A DNA stretch of 64,000 nt from Streptomyces morookaense (GTDB taxonomy: Bacteria; Actinomycetota; Actinomycetes; Streptomycetales; Streptomycetaceae): the NCBI RefSeq assembly GCF_013030945.1, contig NZ_JABBXF010000004.1:276400-340399 (forward strand). The letters are read 5' to 3'. Below, in pieces: positions 38,756-46,344 of the stretch. The position numbers were made by a program, and so were the translations under genes. Each line of letters begins with the position of its first letter. Positions within the stretch are counted from its first letter, which is position 1. The notes beneath the pieces are model-generated. The model searched no databases. It saw only the letters and a list, made by a program, of their open reading frames with translations, and was not told where the DNA came from.

Positions 38756-40782
38756 CAGCCCACCGCCAGGGCGAGGAGCACCGTCACCAGCCCGCAGAAG
38801 CCGTAGCCGACGTACAGATGTGCACTGCCGTTGGCCAACCTCCGTGCCGCCGCACCGACATGGGACAGCCCGGCCAGCACGGGCCGGTACAGCCGGTGCT
38901 CCAGCCGGTCGGGGACCCGCTGCCGGTAGCGCACCCGCTCGACCAGATAGGCCGATTCGCGCACCGGCGTGACGTCCACGTCCTGCTCGGGCGCCACCAC
39001 GTCGTCGAACACCCGCTGCAGCGGCTCCGCGAACGAGGTCGCGGTGTAGGCCATGCGCGGCGTCGGGGCCCCGCCCCCGCAGTCCCACAGCCGGGCGCGG
39101 GTGCGCCGGGGGCGGCGGCGGACGAGCCGGGGCAGCCCGGCGGCCGCAGCCGTGGCGGCCGTCAGCGCGGCGACCACCCACAGCGGCGACAACCGCGCGG
39201 ACACACCGTCCAGTTGAGCCTGGATCCCCGTACCCGACAGCGAGGCACCGTGCCGGAACCCGGCCACCGCCACCGCCCGGTCCAGCGCCGGGCCGAGCAG
39301 CCCCGGCACCAGCGCGAGGGCGGCGCAGCACACGGCCAGCAGGACCATGCCGGCCAGCATGGCGGGCGGGCTCTCCTCCGCCCCGGCCGCCCGGTCGCTG
39401 CGGGGCCGGGCGAAGAAGCCCACGCCCAGGGCCTTGACGAACACGGCGGCTGCCAGCCCGGCCGACAGGGCGATCACCGCGAACGCCAGCGGGAGCACGA
39501 TCGAGGTGACCTCGCCCGGCACCGCCAGACCGTGGATCAGCGACTGCAGCAGCAGCCACTCGCTCACGAAGCCGTTGCCCGGCGGCAGCGCCACCGCACC
39601 CAGCGCGCCCACCGCGAACAGCCCGGCCGTCAGCGGCATCCGGGCCCGCAGCCCGCCCATCCGGTCCAGGTCCCGCAGCCCGGTCGCCCGCAGCACCGAG
39701 CCCGCCGCACAGAACAACAGGGCCTTGAACGCGGAGTGGTTGACCATGTGCAGCAGTGCGGCCGCCAGCGCGAGGGCCGCCAGCTCCTCGTGGTGCGCAT
39801 CGGCGAACAGCCCGGCCGCGCCCACCCCGATGAGCATCAGCCCCGTGTTCTCGCTCGTCGAACAGGCGAGCAGGCGCTTGAGGTCCGAGGCCATCGCCGC
39901 CTGCAGCATCCCGTACACCGCCGACAGCCCGCCCGCCCCCATCAGCGCGAGCCACCACCAGCGGGGCCCGCCGCCGAGCAGGTCGAAGCCGACCCGGACG
40001 ATGCCGTAGAGCCCCAGGTGCACCATGGCCGCGCTCATCAACGCCGAGACGTGGCTGGGCGCTTCGGGGTGGGCGCGCGGCAGCCACACGTGCAGCGGCA
40101 CCGCACCGGCCTTGGACGCGAACGCCACCGTGGTGAGGACGAACACCGCGCTGCGCACCCCGCCGGGCAGGCCCGCGGCACCCGCGCGCAGGTCCGTGAA
40201 CGTCTGCCCGCCGGCCCCGGCCGCGAACCGGGCCAGCCCGGCCAGCAGCAGGACCAGGCCCAGGTGCGTCATCACCGCGTACCAGACGCCGGCCTCCCGC
40301 ACCGCGGAGCGCTCGCGGTGCCCGGCGAGCACCAGCACGAGCGAGGCGAGCGCCATGAGTTCCCACAGCATCAGGAACGCGGACACCGACGCGGCCGCCG
40401 GGACGAGCAGCAGGGTCAGCGCGAACAGCGGAAGCACCGTCTGCACCCCGCGCGCCGACTCCCCGGTGCCGGCCGGGCGTACGTACCCGGTGCCGTAGAG
40501 GGCGACGGCCGCGATGACGATTCCGGCGGTCGTCAGGAACGGGCCCGACAGCCCGTCCACCGCCAAGTGCAGCCCGGACAGCGGCAGAACACCCGGCAGG
40601 ACGAGCGACCAGCGGTCCCCGGCGCAGGCGGCGATCCCGGCGGCGGCACCCGCCGCCCCGGTGCCCGCCGTGCACACCCCGGCGAGGACCGTCCGCGCCC
40701 GGTGCCGGGGCAGCAGCCCCGCCAGCGCCCCGCAGCCTGCCAGTCCCGCGGCGGCGCCCAGGGCGGAGCCGACGGGGTTCAC
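38752..40782 (-). CDS. HyfB/Rv0083-like antiporter-type membrane subunit
   Basis: A 676-residue NuoL/MrpA-type subunit with about 16 membrane helices. Key residues are Glu in LMLWELMALASLVLV and Lys in VAFASKAGAVPLHVWLPRAHPEAPSHVSAL, plus HMVNHSAFKALLF. The C-terminal ~100 residues include a cytoplasmic stretch (RARLWDCGGGAPTPRMAYTA, then SFAEPLQRVF) typical of HyfB/HycC-like proteins, and a final helix. The start is GTG 40782, overlapping the NuoB-like stop (GTGA); the longer frame upstream is antisense noise. With the hycQ-like gene this gives the complex two putative ion-pumping subunits. Confidence 0.9.
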   Translation of the reverse strand: MNPVGSALGAAAGLAGCGALAGLLPRHRARTVLAGVCTAGTGAAGAAAGIAACAGDRWSLVLPGVLPLSGLHLAVDGLSGPFLTTAGIVIAAVALYGTGYVRPAGTGESARGVQTVLPLFALTLLLVPAAASVSAFLMLWELMALASLVLVLAGHRERSAVREAGVWYAVMTHLGLVLLLAGLARFAAGAGGQTFTDLRAGAAGLPGGVRSAVFVLTTVAFASKAGAVPLHVWLPRAHPEAPSHVSALMSAAMVHLGLYGIVRVGFDLLGGGPRWWWLALMGAGGLSAVYGMLQAAMASDLKRLLACSTSENTGLMLIGVGAAGLFADAHHEELAALALAAALLHMVNHSAFKALLFCAAGSVLRATGLRDLDRMGGLRARMPLTAGLFAVGALGAVALPPGNGFVSEWLLLQSLIHGLAVPGEVTSIVLPLAFAVIALSAGLAAAVFVKALGVGFFARPRSDRAAGAEESPPAMLAGMVLLAVCCAALALVPGLLGPALDRAVAVAGFRHGASLSGTGIQAQLDGVSARLSPLWVVAALTAATAAAAGLPRLVRRRPRRTRARLWDCGGGAPTPRMAYTATSFAEPLQRVFDDVVAPEQDVDVTPVRESAYLVERVRYRQRVPDRLEHRLYRPVLAGLSHVGAAARRLANGSAHLYVGYGFCGLVTVLLALAVGW

Positions 40783-41261
40783 CGGCCGGTCACGGTGCGC
40801 AGGGCCGCCACGATCGCGTCCGGGGACGGCGGGCAGCCCCGTACCTTCAGGTCCACCGGCACCACGTCGCCGACGGCGCCCGCGACCCCGTACCCTCCTG
40901 CGAACTCGCCGCAGTCCAGGGCGCAGTCGCCCACCGCGACCACGACGCGGGGCTCGGGCATGGCGGCGAGGGTGCGGCGCAGCGGCCCGTCCATGTTGCG
41001 GGTCACCGGCCCCGTCACCAGGGCCACGTCGGCGTGCCGCGGGGAGGCCACCAGCCGGGCGCCGTAGCGCTCGGCGTCGTACACCGGCCCGAAGGCATTG
41101 CCGATCTCGATCTCGCATCCGTTGCACGAACCCGCGTCCACGCAGCGCACCTGCGCCGACCCGCGCAACTCCCGGGCCAGGGGCGGCGCGTCGCCCTGCG
41201 GCGCCGGAGGGGCGGGCCGGGCCACGCGGCCGGTGTCACGGATCTTTCGCAGCAGGCTCAC
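40779..41261 (-). CDS. NuoB/HycG-like Fe-S subunit (Rv0082-like)
   Basis: A 160-residue small subunit holding one [4Fe-4S] cluster. All ligand Cys are present: GSCNGCE near residue 45, GDCALDCG near 112 and RGCPPSP near 143. This is the N2/proximal cluster pattern of NuoB and group 4 hydrogenase small subunits. GTG at 41261 follows GAGGAG by 7 bp. It is the first gene of the six-gene operon running to 33911, whose genes overlap or lie 3-7 bp apart. No 2x[4Fe-4S] ferredoxin-like subunit (HycF/NuoI) is encoded next to it. Confidence 0.9.
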   Translation of the reverse strand: MSLLRKIRDTGRVARPAPPAPQGDAPPLARELRGSAQVRCVDAGSCNGCEIEIGNAFGPVYDAERYGARLVASPRHADVALVTGPVTRNMDGPLRRTLAAMPEPRVVVAVGDCALDCGEFAGGYGVAGAVGDVVPVDLKVRGCPPSPDAIVAALRTVTGR

Positions 41262-41400
41262 CAGTGCTCCTCGATACCTGGCGTTCGTACCGCCTGTAAC
41301 GGCACGACCCCTGCTCCGGGTGCGGGGCTTTTCCGGAATTTGGCCTACCGCGGATGCGGCGATGACGGAGCGGGATGCCTGCTGCGCACGGGGGGTGTTG

Positions 41401-42006
41401 TCAGCGGCCGCCTCCCAGCAGCGCGGACAGCAGACCGCTGATGATGCTCGGGACCCCGCCCACCAGCTTGCTCAGGGAGTTGACCAGCGGTTGCACCAGG
41501 TTCGTCACCACGCTCAGCAGACTCGACGTGCCGTCGCCCACGTGCTCCCGGCCGCCGCTGCGCATCGCCTCGCGGTCCTGGGCGAGGCGGGCGGTGGCCG
41601 CGACCGCGTCCGTGGTCGCCCGGGCGACCGCATCGACGTCCGGGTGCTCGGCCGTGGAGAGCCGGTCCAGACCGGCGCGGGCCCTGCCCAGTTCGCCCAG
41701 GTGCTCCTGGAGTGCGGCGCACCGCCTGCGCTCCGGTTCGGCGTGCCGGCCGCGGGCGGTGCAGGCGGCCGCGGCCTCGTTGGACTCCTTGGTGATGCTG
41801 TTGGAGTCGATGGCCTTCATGCTGTCGCCCGCGGCCGAACGCAGGGCCGCGGGCGACGGGACGGGAACGGAGTGCCGCGTCTCCGCCGCGGGTTTCCGTT
41901 CCGCGGGCGGGCCGGCGGCCGTGGCCGTGTAGTGCGCCGTACCCAGGGCGAGAGCGCTGCACACGGTACTGGCCAGCAGGAACCGGGTTCTGACGGAGGC
42001 ACCCAT
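41401..42006 (-). CDS. secreted protein of unknown function
   Basis: A 201-residue protein with a clear signal peptide (MGASVRTRFLLASTVCSALA, then cleavage near AHYTATA). The mature part has two Cys (AAACTARGRH and RRRCAALQEH) close enough to form a disulfide. A helical, Ala-rich middle follows, and the tail has a hydrophobic, repetitive form (LLSVVTNLVQPLVNSLSKLV, IISGLLSALLGGG). I do not recognise the family. GGAG lies before ATG at 42006. It appears monocistronic. Confidence 0.7.
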   Translation of the reverse strand: MGASVRTRFLLASTVCSALALGTAHYTATAAGPPAERKPAAETRHSVPVPSPAALRSAAGDSMKAIDSNSITKESNEAAAACTARGRHAEPERRRCAALQEHLGELGRARAGLDRLSTAEHPDVDAVARATTDAVAATARLAQDREAMRSGGREHVGDGTSSLLSVVTNLVQPLVNSLSKLVGGVPSIISGLLSALLGGGR

Positions 42007-42166
42007 GGACGTACTCCTTCGAGCGGAGGGATCTTTGCGATCACCCTCCGCCGGGCCCCGGAACCCCGCAATCGGGAGCACGCCATCCGGGGCCGGGCAC
42101 TTTCCTTGGCCGGATGGGGAGTTGGGTGGCCGGTCCGCGACGACACCGCGGAAGGTCACCAGAGAG

Positions 42167-42180
42167 ATTTGTAGACAAAT
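42167..42180. promoter_or_regulatory. perfect inverted repeat ATTTGT-AG-ACAAAT
   Basis: A 6-2-6 palindrome sits in an A/T-rich patch in the 183-bp gap between the secreted-protein gene (start 42006) and the DUF4865 gene (stop 42190), both on the minus strand. Position 160 bp upstream of the secreted-protein start makes an operator possible. It could also be part of the end of the TetR-DUF4865 transcript. Confidence 0.35.
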
Positions 42181-42189
42181 ATCAGGCTT

Positions 42190-42783
42190 TCACCAGTGCC
42201 GGCCCCGCGGGATCTCGTCCAGGTGCGGCGAGGACAGGTGCAGGACCTCGTAGCGCTCGGTCGCGTGGTGGTCCGGGGCCACGGCCTGCTCCCACAGCAC
42301 GAAGAGCATCAGCTGCCAGTGCCGGGGATCGAAGGCGAGGGCGGCGGTGTGCACCCCTTCGGTGCGGGCCAGAGCGGCCAGTTCGCCGAGCGCTGTGTCG
42401 ACGACGGCAGCCGGGTCCGCGCCGTCCGGCATCGGGGTCAGGCGCCGGGATGCGGCCTTGGGCGTGACGGCCCGGGCCGGTCCGGCCTCGCAGGCGATGC
42501 CGGCCCAGTGGTGGACGGGCGGTCGGCCGAAGGAGGCGATGATGTTCTGGAATCCGCCGCCCCCGACCAGGAACTCGCTCATCCGTCCGGTGTCGTGCCA
42601 CAGGTAGAGGGGCGCGTACTGGTTGACCGGGGAGCCGTCGACGCCCCGTTCACGGATGACGTAGGCCTTGAGGCCCAGTCCGGCCCGGTCGTCCAGGATG
42701 TGGGCGGCTCGTGCGACCCGGGTGCGGATGACGCCCATGTCGTAGTCGGCGGGCAGGGTGATCTCGTACTGTTTGGCGTACAT
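42190..42783 (-). CDS. DUF4865 family protein
   Basis: A 197-residue protein starting MYAKQYEITLPADYDMGVIR and containing DRAGLGLKAYVIRERGVDG and FLVGGGGFQNIIASFGRPPV. I recognise these as features of the DUF4865 family. Members are frequently encoded beside TetR regulators, and their function is unknown; the fold resembles dimeric alpha/beta-barrel monooxygenase-like proteins. It lies 19 bp after the TetR gene on the same strand and probably shares its operator at 43399-43418. Confidence 0.8.
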   Translation of the reverse strand: MYAKQYEITLPADYDMGVIRTRVARAAHILDDRAGLGLKAYVIRERGVDGSPVNQYAPLYLWHDTGRMSEFLVGGGGFQNIIASFGRPPVHHWAGIACEAGPARAVTPKAASRRLTPMPDGADPAAVVDTALGELAALARTEGVHTAALAFDPRHWQLMLFVLWEQAVAPDHHATERYEVLHLSSPHLDEIPRGRHW

Positions 42784-42802
42784 GGGGTGGCTGTGCCTCG
42801 TA

Positions 42803-43390
42803 TCAGCGGTCGTGGGACGGGGCCGGGGCCGTGGCGTGACCGGCGAGCAGGCCGAGCACGCCCTCGACGGCCCGGTGGAAGGGCTCGTCCGAACCGGCCG
42901 CGCGGGCCAGCACATAGCCGCCCTGGAGCACGGCGACCACCGTCGACGCCGTACTGGCCGGATCGAGTGCCGCATTGAGCTCGCCCTGGTCGCGCGCCTC
43001 CGTCAGGAGTGCCGTGAACCGGCCGTGCAGCCATGCGAAGGTCTCGTCCACGGGCCGGCGCAGCTCGGGGTCGGCCATGACATCGGGGTCCTGGGTCAGC
43101 CGGCCGATCGGGCAGCCCTTGAGAACCTCGCGCTCGCGGCGCAGGTAGGCGGTGATCCGCTCCAGGGCCGTCCCCGGCCCGCCGAACTGCTGCTCCGCCT
43201 TGGCCTGCATCTCCTCCGCCGAGCGCCGGATCGCGGCGAGCGCGAGGTCCGGCTTGCCGGAGAAGTGGTGGTACATGCTGCCCTGGCCCGCTCCGGCCCG
43301 TTGCTGGATGGCCTTGGGGCTGGTGCCCACGTAGCCGCGCTCCCACAGGAGTTCGCGGGTGGTCTCGATGAGTCGTTCCGCCGTGCTCAT
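42803..43390 (-). CDS. TetR-family regulator
   Basis: A 195-residue regulator. The N-terminal TetR DNA-binding domain reads LIETTRELLWERGYVGTSPK and AGAGQGSMYHHFSGKPDLAL. The ligand domain contains LKGCPIGRLTQDPDVMADPE, with one Cys, as in the YcnC/LmrA-like subgroup. ATG at 43390 is chosen because the longer frame would run through the operator. It is divergent from the PhzF gene and adjacent to DUF4865, so it probably represses itself, DUF4865 and possibly PhzF. Confidence 0.92.
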   Translation of the reverse strand: MSTAERLIETTRELLWERGYVGTSPKAIQQRAGAGQGSMYHHFSGKPDLALAAIRRSAEEMQAKAEQQFGGPGTALERITAYLRREREVLKGCPIGRLTQDPDVMADPELRRPVDETFAWLHGRFTALLTEARDQGELNAALDPASTASTVVAVLQGGYVLARAAGSDEPFHRAVEGVLGLLAGHATAPAPSHDR

Positions 43391-43398
43391 GATCGCAG

Positions 43399-43418
43399 TG
43401 TACATACTGGTAGGTACA
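43399..43418. promoter_or_regulatory. TetR operator candidate
   Basis: A 20-bp inverted repeat, TGTACATAC-TG-GTAGGTACA, with one mismatch between 9-bp arms. It begins 9 bp upstream of the TetR start and lies 43 bp upstream of the PhzF start. Length, symmetry and placement fit a TetR-family operator controlling both directions. Confidence 0.75.
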
Positions 43419-43460
43419 AAGAGGGGTGCGGTGCCGGTGCCTTGATGGTTGAATCGCGCC

Positions 43461-44165
43461 ATGATCGATCCGGACATGGCAGTGGTGCGCGTCTTCGCCG
43501 GTCCGCCGGGGCGCGCGGAGGGCGGGAATCCGCTCGGCGTCGTGCTCGACGGCGCGTCCGTCCCCGGCCGGGAGGAGCGGCAGCGACTCGCCGCCCAACT
43601 CGGCTACAGCGAGACGGTGTTCGTCGACGACGCGGCACGCGGTGCGGTCGACATCCACACGCCCAGCACCCGACTGCCGTTCGCCGGGCATCCGTTGGTG
43701 GGGACGGCATGGCTGCTGTGGCAGCGGGGGTACGAGGTGACGGTGCTCCGGCCGCCGGCCGGGGACGTCCCGGTATGGCGGGAGGGGGAGACCGTCTGGA
43801 TCCGGGCCCGGGCTGCGTGGGCCGCCGGGCGGCGCACACAGCAGTTCGCCACGGTCGCCGAGGTCGACGCACTGCCCGCCCCGCCGCCCGGCGAGGGCTG
43901 GCTGTACGCCTGGGCCTGGGAGGACGAGGAACGGGGGCGGGTCCGCGCCCGGGGCTTCCCGCGGCGCGGCGACGGCATCGCCGAGGACGAGGCCACCGGA
44001 GCCGCCGCCCTGACGCTCACGGCGGAGCTCGGCCGGCCGCTGGAGATCCGGCAGGGCGCCGCCTCCCGGATCCTGACGCGCTGCCGGCCCGGCGGTGTCG
44101 TGGACCTGGGCGGCCGCGTCACGCCCCTTGGCTCTGCGAGGACTTGTGGTTCTGTGGGGACTTGA
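43461..44165 (+). CDS. PhzF-family isomerase/epimerase
   Basis: A 234-residue PhzF-fold protein. Typical blocks are VFAGPPGRAEGGNPLGVVLD, LGYSETVFVDDAA with the catalytic-type Glu, DIHTPSTRLPFAGHPLVGTA and DEATGAAALTLTAELGRP. Family members isomerise or epimerise small acids; the substrate here is unknown. It is shorter than many homologues (about 260-300 residues), and the last ~10 residues (SARTCGSVGT) look non-homologous. ATG at 43461 has no strong ribosome site. The TetR operator upstream suggests induced expression. Confidence 0.82.
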   Translation: MIDPDMAVVRVFAGPPGRAEGGNPLGVVLDGASVPGREERQRLAAQLGYSETVFVDDAARGAVDIHTPSTRLPFAGHPLVGTAWLLWQRGYEVTVLRPPAGDVPVWREGETVWIRARAAWAAGRRTQQFATVAEVDALPAPPPGEGWLYAWAWEDEERGRVRARGFPRRGDGIAEDEATGAAALTLTAELGRPLEIRQGAASRILTRCRPGGVVDLGGRVTPLGSARTCGSVGT

Positions 44166-44199
44166 CAGATCATCCGCCGGATCCGGCAAGATCAAAGTC

Positions 44200-44787
44200 A
44201 TGAACGCGACTGATCTCTCCACCGGCCCCGTCCGGGTGCTCGGCATATCCGGCAGCCTCCGCTCCGGTTCCTTCAACACCGCGGCGCTCCGTGCGGTCGC
44301 CGCACTCGCCGGCACCGAGGTGCAGCTGGAGGTGTGGAACGGGCTCGCCGCCGTTCCGCCGTACAACCAGGACCAGGACGACGCGCCGCCCGCGGCCGTG
44401 CTCGCACTGCGCGAGGCCGTCACCGGCGCCGACGCCCTGCTCTTCGCCACCCCCGAGTACAACTCCTCCCTCCCCGGCCAGCTCAAGAACGCCCTCGACT
44501 GGGCCTCCCGTCCGCACGGCAAGGGCGTCCTCGCCGGCAGGACGGCCGCCGTCATCGGAGTCAGCCCCAGCGGCTTCGGCGCCAAGTGGGCCCAGGCCGA
44601 GCTGCGCAAGGTCCTGACCGCGTGCGGTGCCGAGGTCGTCGGCCCCGAACTGTGCATCGCCCAGGCCCACTCGGCGTTCGGCCCCGACGGCCTGCCCGTG
44701 AGTCCCGAGCTGCAGGCCTCCCTCACCGACCTCGCCCGGCTCCTCGCCGCGGCCGTCCGCGAGGGCGTGGCGGAGCCGGCCGCCTGA
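44200..44787 (+). CDS. NADPH-dependent FMN reductase family protein
   Basis: A 195-residue flavodoxin-fold reductase. The FMN phosphate loop is GISGSLRSGSFN, and the second signature is FATPEYNSSLPGQLKNALDW. These enzymes reduce FMN, quinones, azo dyes or chromate with NAD(P)H. It follows the PhzF gene by 34 bp on the same strand and may share the TetR-controlled promoter. Two other members of this family occur at 48319-48867 and 52075-52671; they are not close copies. Confidence 0.92.
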   Translation: MNATDLSTGPVRVLGISGSLRSGSFNTAALRAVAALAGTEVQLEVWNGLAAVPPYNQDQDDAPPAAVLALREAVTGADALLFATPEYNSSLPGQLKNALDWASRPHGKGVLAGRTAAVIGVSPSGFGAKWAQAELRKVLTACGAEVVGPELCIAQAHSAFGPDGLPVSPELQASLTDLARLLAAAVREGVAEPAA

Positions 44788-44932
44788 GCCTCTCCGCCCG
44801 AGTCCTCCGCCTGACTCCCTCCGCCGGGGCCGCGCCCGCCGCGCGCAGCCCCGGCGCGACCGGTTGTGCTCCTTGTGCGGGGCTGCCCCCGGGCGCACGG
44901 TGGTGGAGTTCGCGCCGGCCCCTGGAGGCAAC

Positions 44933-45616
44933 GTGATCCACATCAGCGAAACCCTGACGGTCCAGACGGTCGAGGACTTCCTGACCGCGGACGAGCTCGC
45001 CCAGCTGAACAAGATCATGGACATCGAGCTGCGGAGCACCGCCTGGCGCCCCGCCCACCAGGCGGAGGTCCTCCCGGCCCCCGCGGACGCCGAGGACATC
45101 CTGCAGGTCGCCACCGCACGGGCCCTGCCGGCCATCCGCCGCGCCATGCCGTCCGTCCGGGCCGCCGCCGCCTGGGGGTTCACGGAACTGGGGGAGGGGC
45201 AGAAGGTGCCCACCCACCTCGACGGCATCCCCGCCCCGGCGGCCCCGCCGCGCCGCATCGGCCGGATCGGAGTGACGATCGGCGACGCCGAACAGGGCGG
45301 CCTCTTCTACATCGAGACCACATCCAGCCCCCTGCCGTGGACCGGTGCCCTGGTGGGCGAGCCCGAGGGCTATGTACCGGGAACGCCCCTCACCCGCTGC
45401 CTCTCGCACCAGGCCGCCGCCGTCCGCGAGCACGCGGAGGAGGCCGGCTGGCTGGAGGCGGTCCCCACCAGCCGCTGGACCGCCCACGCCCCCGCCGGGG
45501 TGGCCGTCGCCTACGGGGCGCACCTCATCCACGGCGTGACCCCCGTCGTACGGGGCCGCGTCCGCAAGTTCGTCACGGACCTCACCGACCGGCCCGCCTC
45601 CGGCCGCGGTGCGTGA
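44933..45616 (+). CDS. 2OG-Fe(II) oxygenase-like protein
   Basis: A 227-residue protein with the double-stranded beta-helix layout of Fe(II)/2-oxoglutarate oxygenases. An HxD iron motif is in KVPTHLDGI. The distal His is in YGAHLIHGVTP, followed by Arg in RGRVRKF at the spacing expected for the 2-oxoglutarate carboxylate. The core strand GGLFYIETTSSPLPW lies between. This would hydroxylate or otherwise oxidise a small molecule or peptide. GTG at 44933 is preferred because GGAGG lies 4 bp before it; ATG at 44864 is possible but adds a non-domain N-terminus. It is followed 71 bp later by the EF-hand gene. Confidence 0.7.
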   Translation: MIHISETLTVQTVEDFLTADELAQLNKIMDIELRSTAWRPAHQAEVLPAPADAEDILQVATARALPAIRRAMPSVRAAAAWGFTELGEGQKVPTHLDGIPAPAAPPRRIGRIGVTIGDAEQGGLFYIETTSSPLPWTGALVGEPEGYVPGTPLTRCLSHQAAAVREHAEEAGWLEAVPTSRWTAHAPAGVAVAYGAHLIHGVTPVVRGRVRKFVTDLTDRPASGRGA

Positions 45617-45687
45617 CGCGCCGGACGGGACGAAATCCGTATAGTCGCCCATGGCGGGAGGAAAACCCCAGGGAAAGGCGACGGACC

Positions 45688-46236
45688 ATGACCAGCGAGG
45701 TGCTCCGCGAGCGGTACGCCCACCGTTTCCGGGCCCACGACACCGACGGCGACGGATGGGTGAGCCAGGACGACTTCGTCCGCCGGGCGCGGCAGCTCGT
45801 CGACGGCCTGGGCGAACCCGCGGACTCCGCACGGGCGAAGGCCCTCGTGGACGGAGTGCGCGAGAGCTGGCGCAGCATCGCCGACATCGCGGGCGTCCCC
45901 GTCGACGGCCGCATCGACGAGGAGCGGTTCGTCGCCGCACTCGCCGGTGCCTACGACTCCGGAATCGTCGCCGACATCATGCGCCCCTCGGTGGCGGCAC
46001 ATGTCGCCCTCGTCGACCGGGACGGCAACGGCCGGGTAGACGAGGGCGAGTTCGTGGCCGCACAGCAGGCCGCCGGAATCGGCGCCGACGACGCCCGCAC
46101 GGCCTTTTCCCTTCTCGACCGCGACAAGGACGGAATGCTCGCCATTTCCGAATGGCAGTCCGCTGTACTGGAGTTCTACACCAGTACCGGATCCGACGTT
46201 CCCGGAGTGCGTGTCCTCGGGATGAAAGCCGGATAA
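45688..46236 (+). CDS. EF-hand calcium-binding protein (calerythrin-like)
   Basis: A 182-residue bacterial EF-hand protein. Three loops are canonical: DTDGDGWVSQDD (18-29), DRDGNGRVDEGE (110-121) and DRDKDGMLAISE (144-155). The expected second hand near 66-80 (VPVDGRIDEERF) is degenerate, so three calcium ions are expected, as in calerythrin-type proteins. It has no signal peptide and should buffer or sense calcium in the cytoplasm. ATG at 45688 follows GGGAAAGG. Bacterial four-hand proteins of this type are mostly found in actinomycetes. Confidence 0.93.
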   Translation: MTSEVLRERYAHRFRAHDTDGDGWVSQDDFVRRARQLVDGLGEPADSARAKALVDGVRESWRSIADIAGVPVDGRIDEERFVAALAGAYDSGIVADIMRPSVAAHVALVDRDGNGRVDEGEFVAAQQAAGIGADDARTAFSLLDRDKDGMLAISEWQSAVLEFYTSTGSDVPGVRVLGMKAG

Positions 46237-46344
46237 CCGCAGCCGGACCGTTCACCGGCCAAAGGGTGCCCTTGAGAAACGGCCCGCCGAGGCGGGATCC
46301 TCGAACTCCGCGTTTCCTCTGGGGAATCAGGAGGGCCGGCACGG

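Noticed and set aside
33911..41261. Respiratory complex I (nuo) operon
   Set aside because: Only six genes, with a HycE-type NuoC-NuoD fusion and HyfB/E/F-like membrane subunits; NuoE, F, G, I, J and K equivalents are missing.
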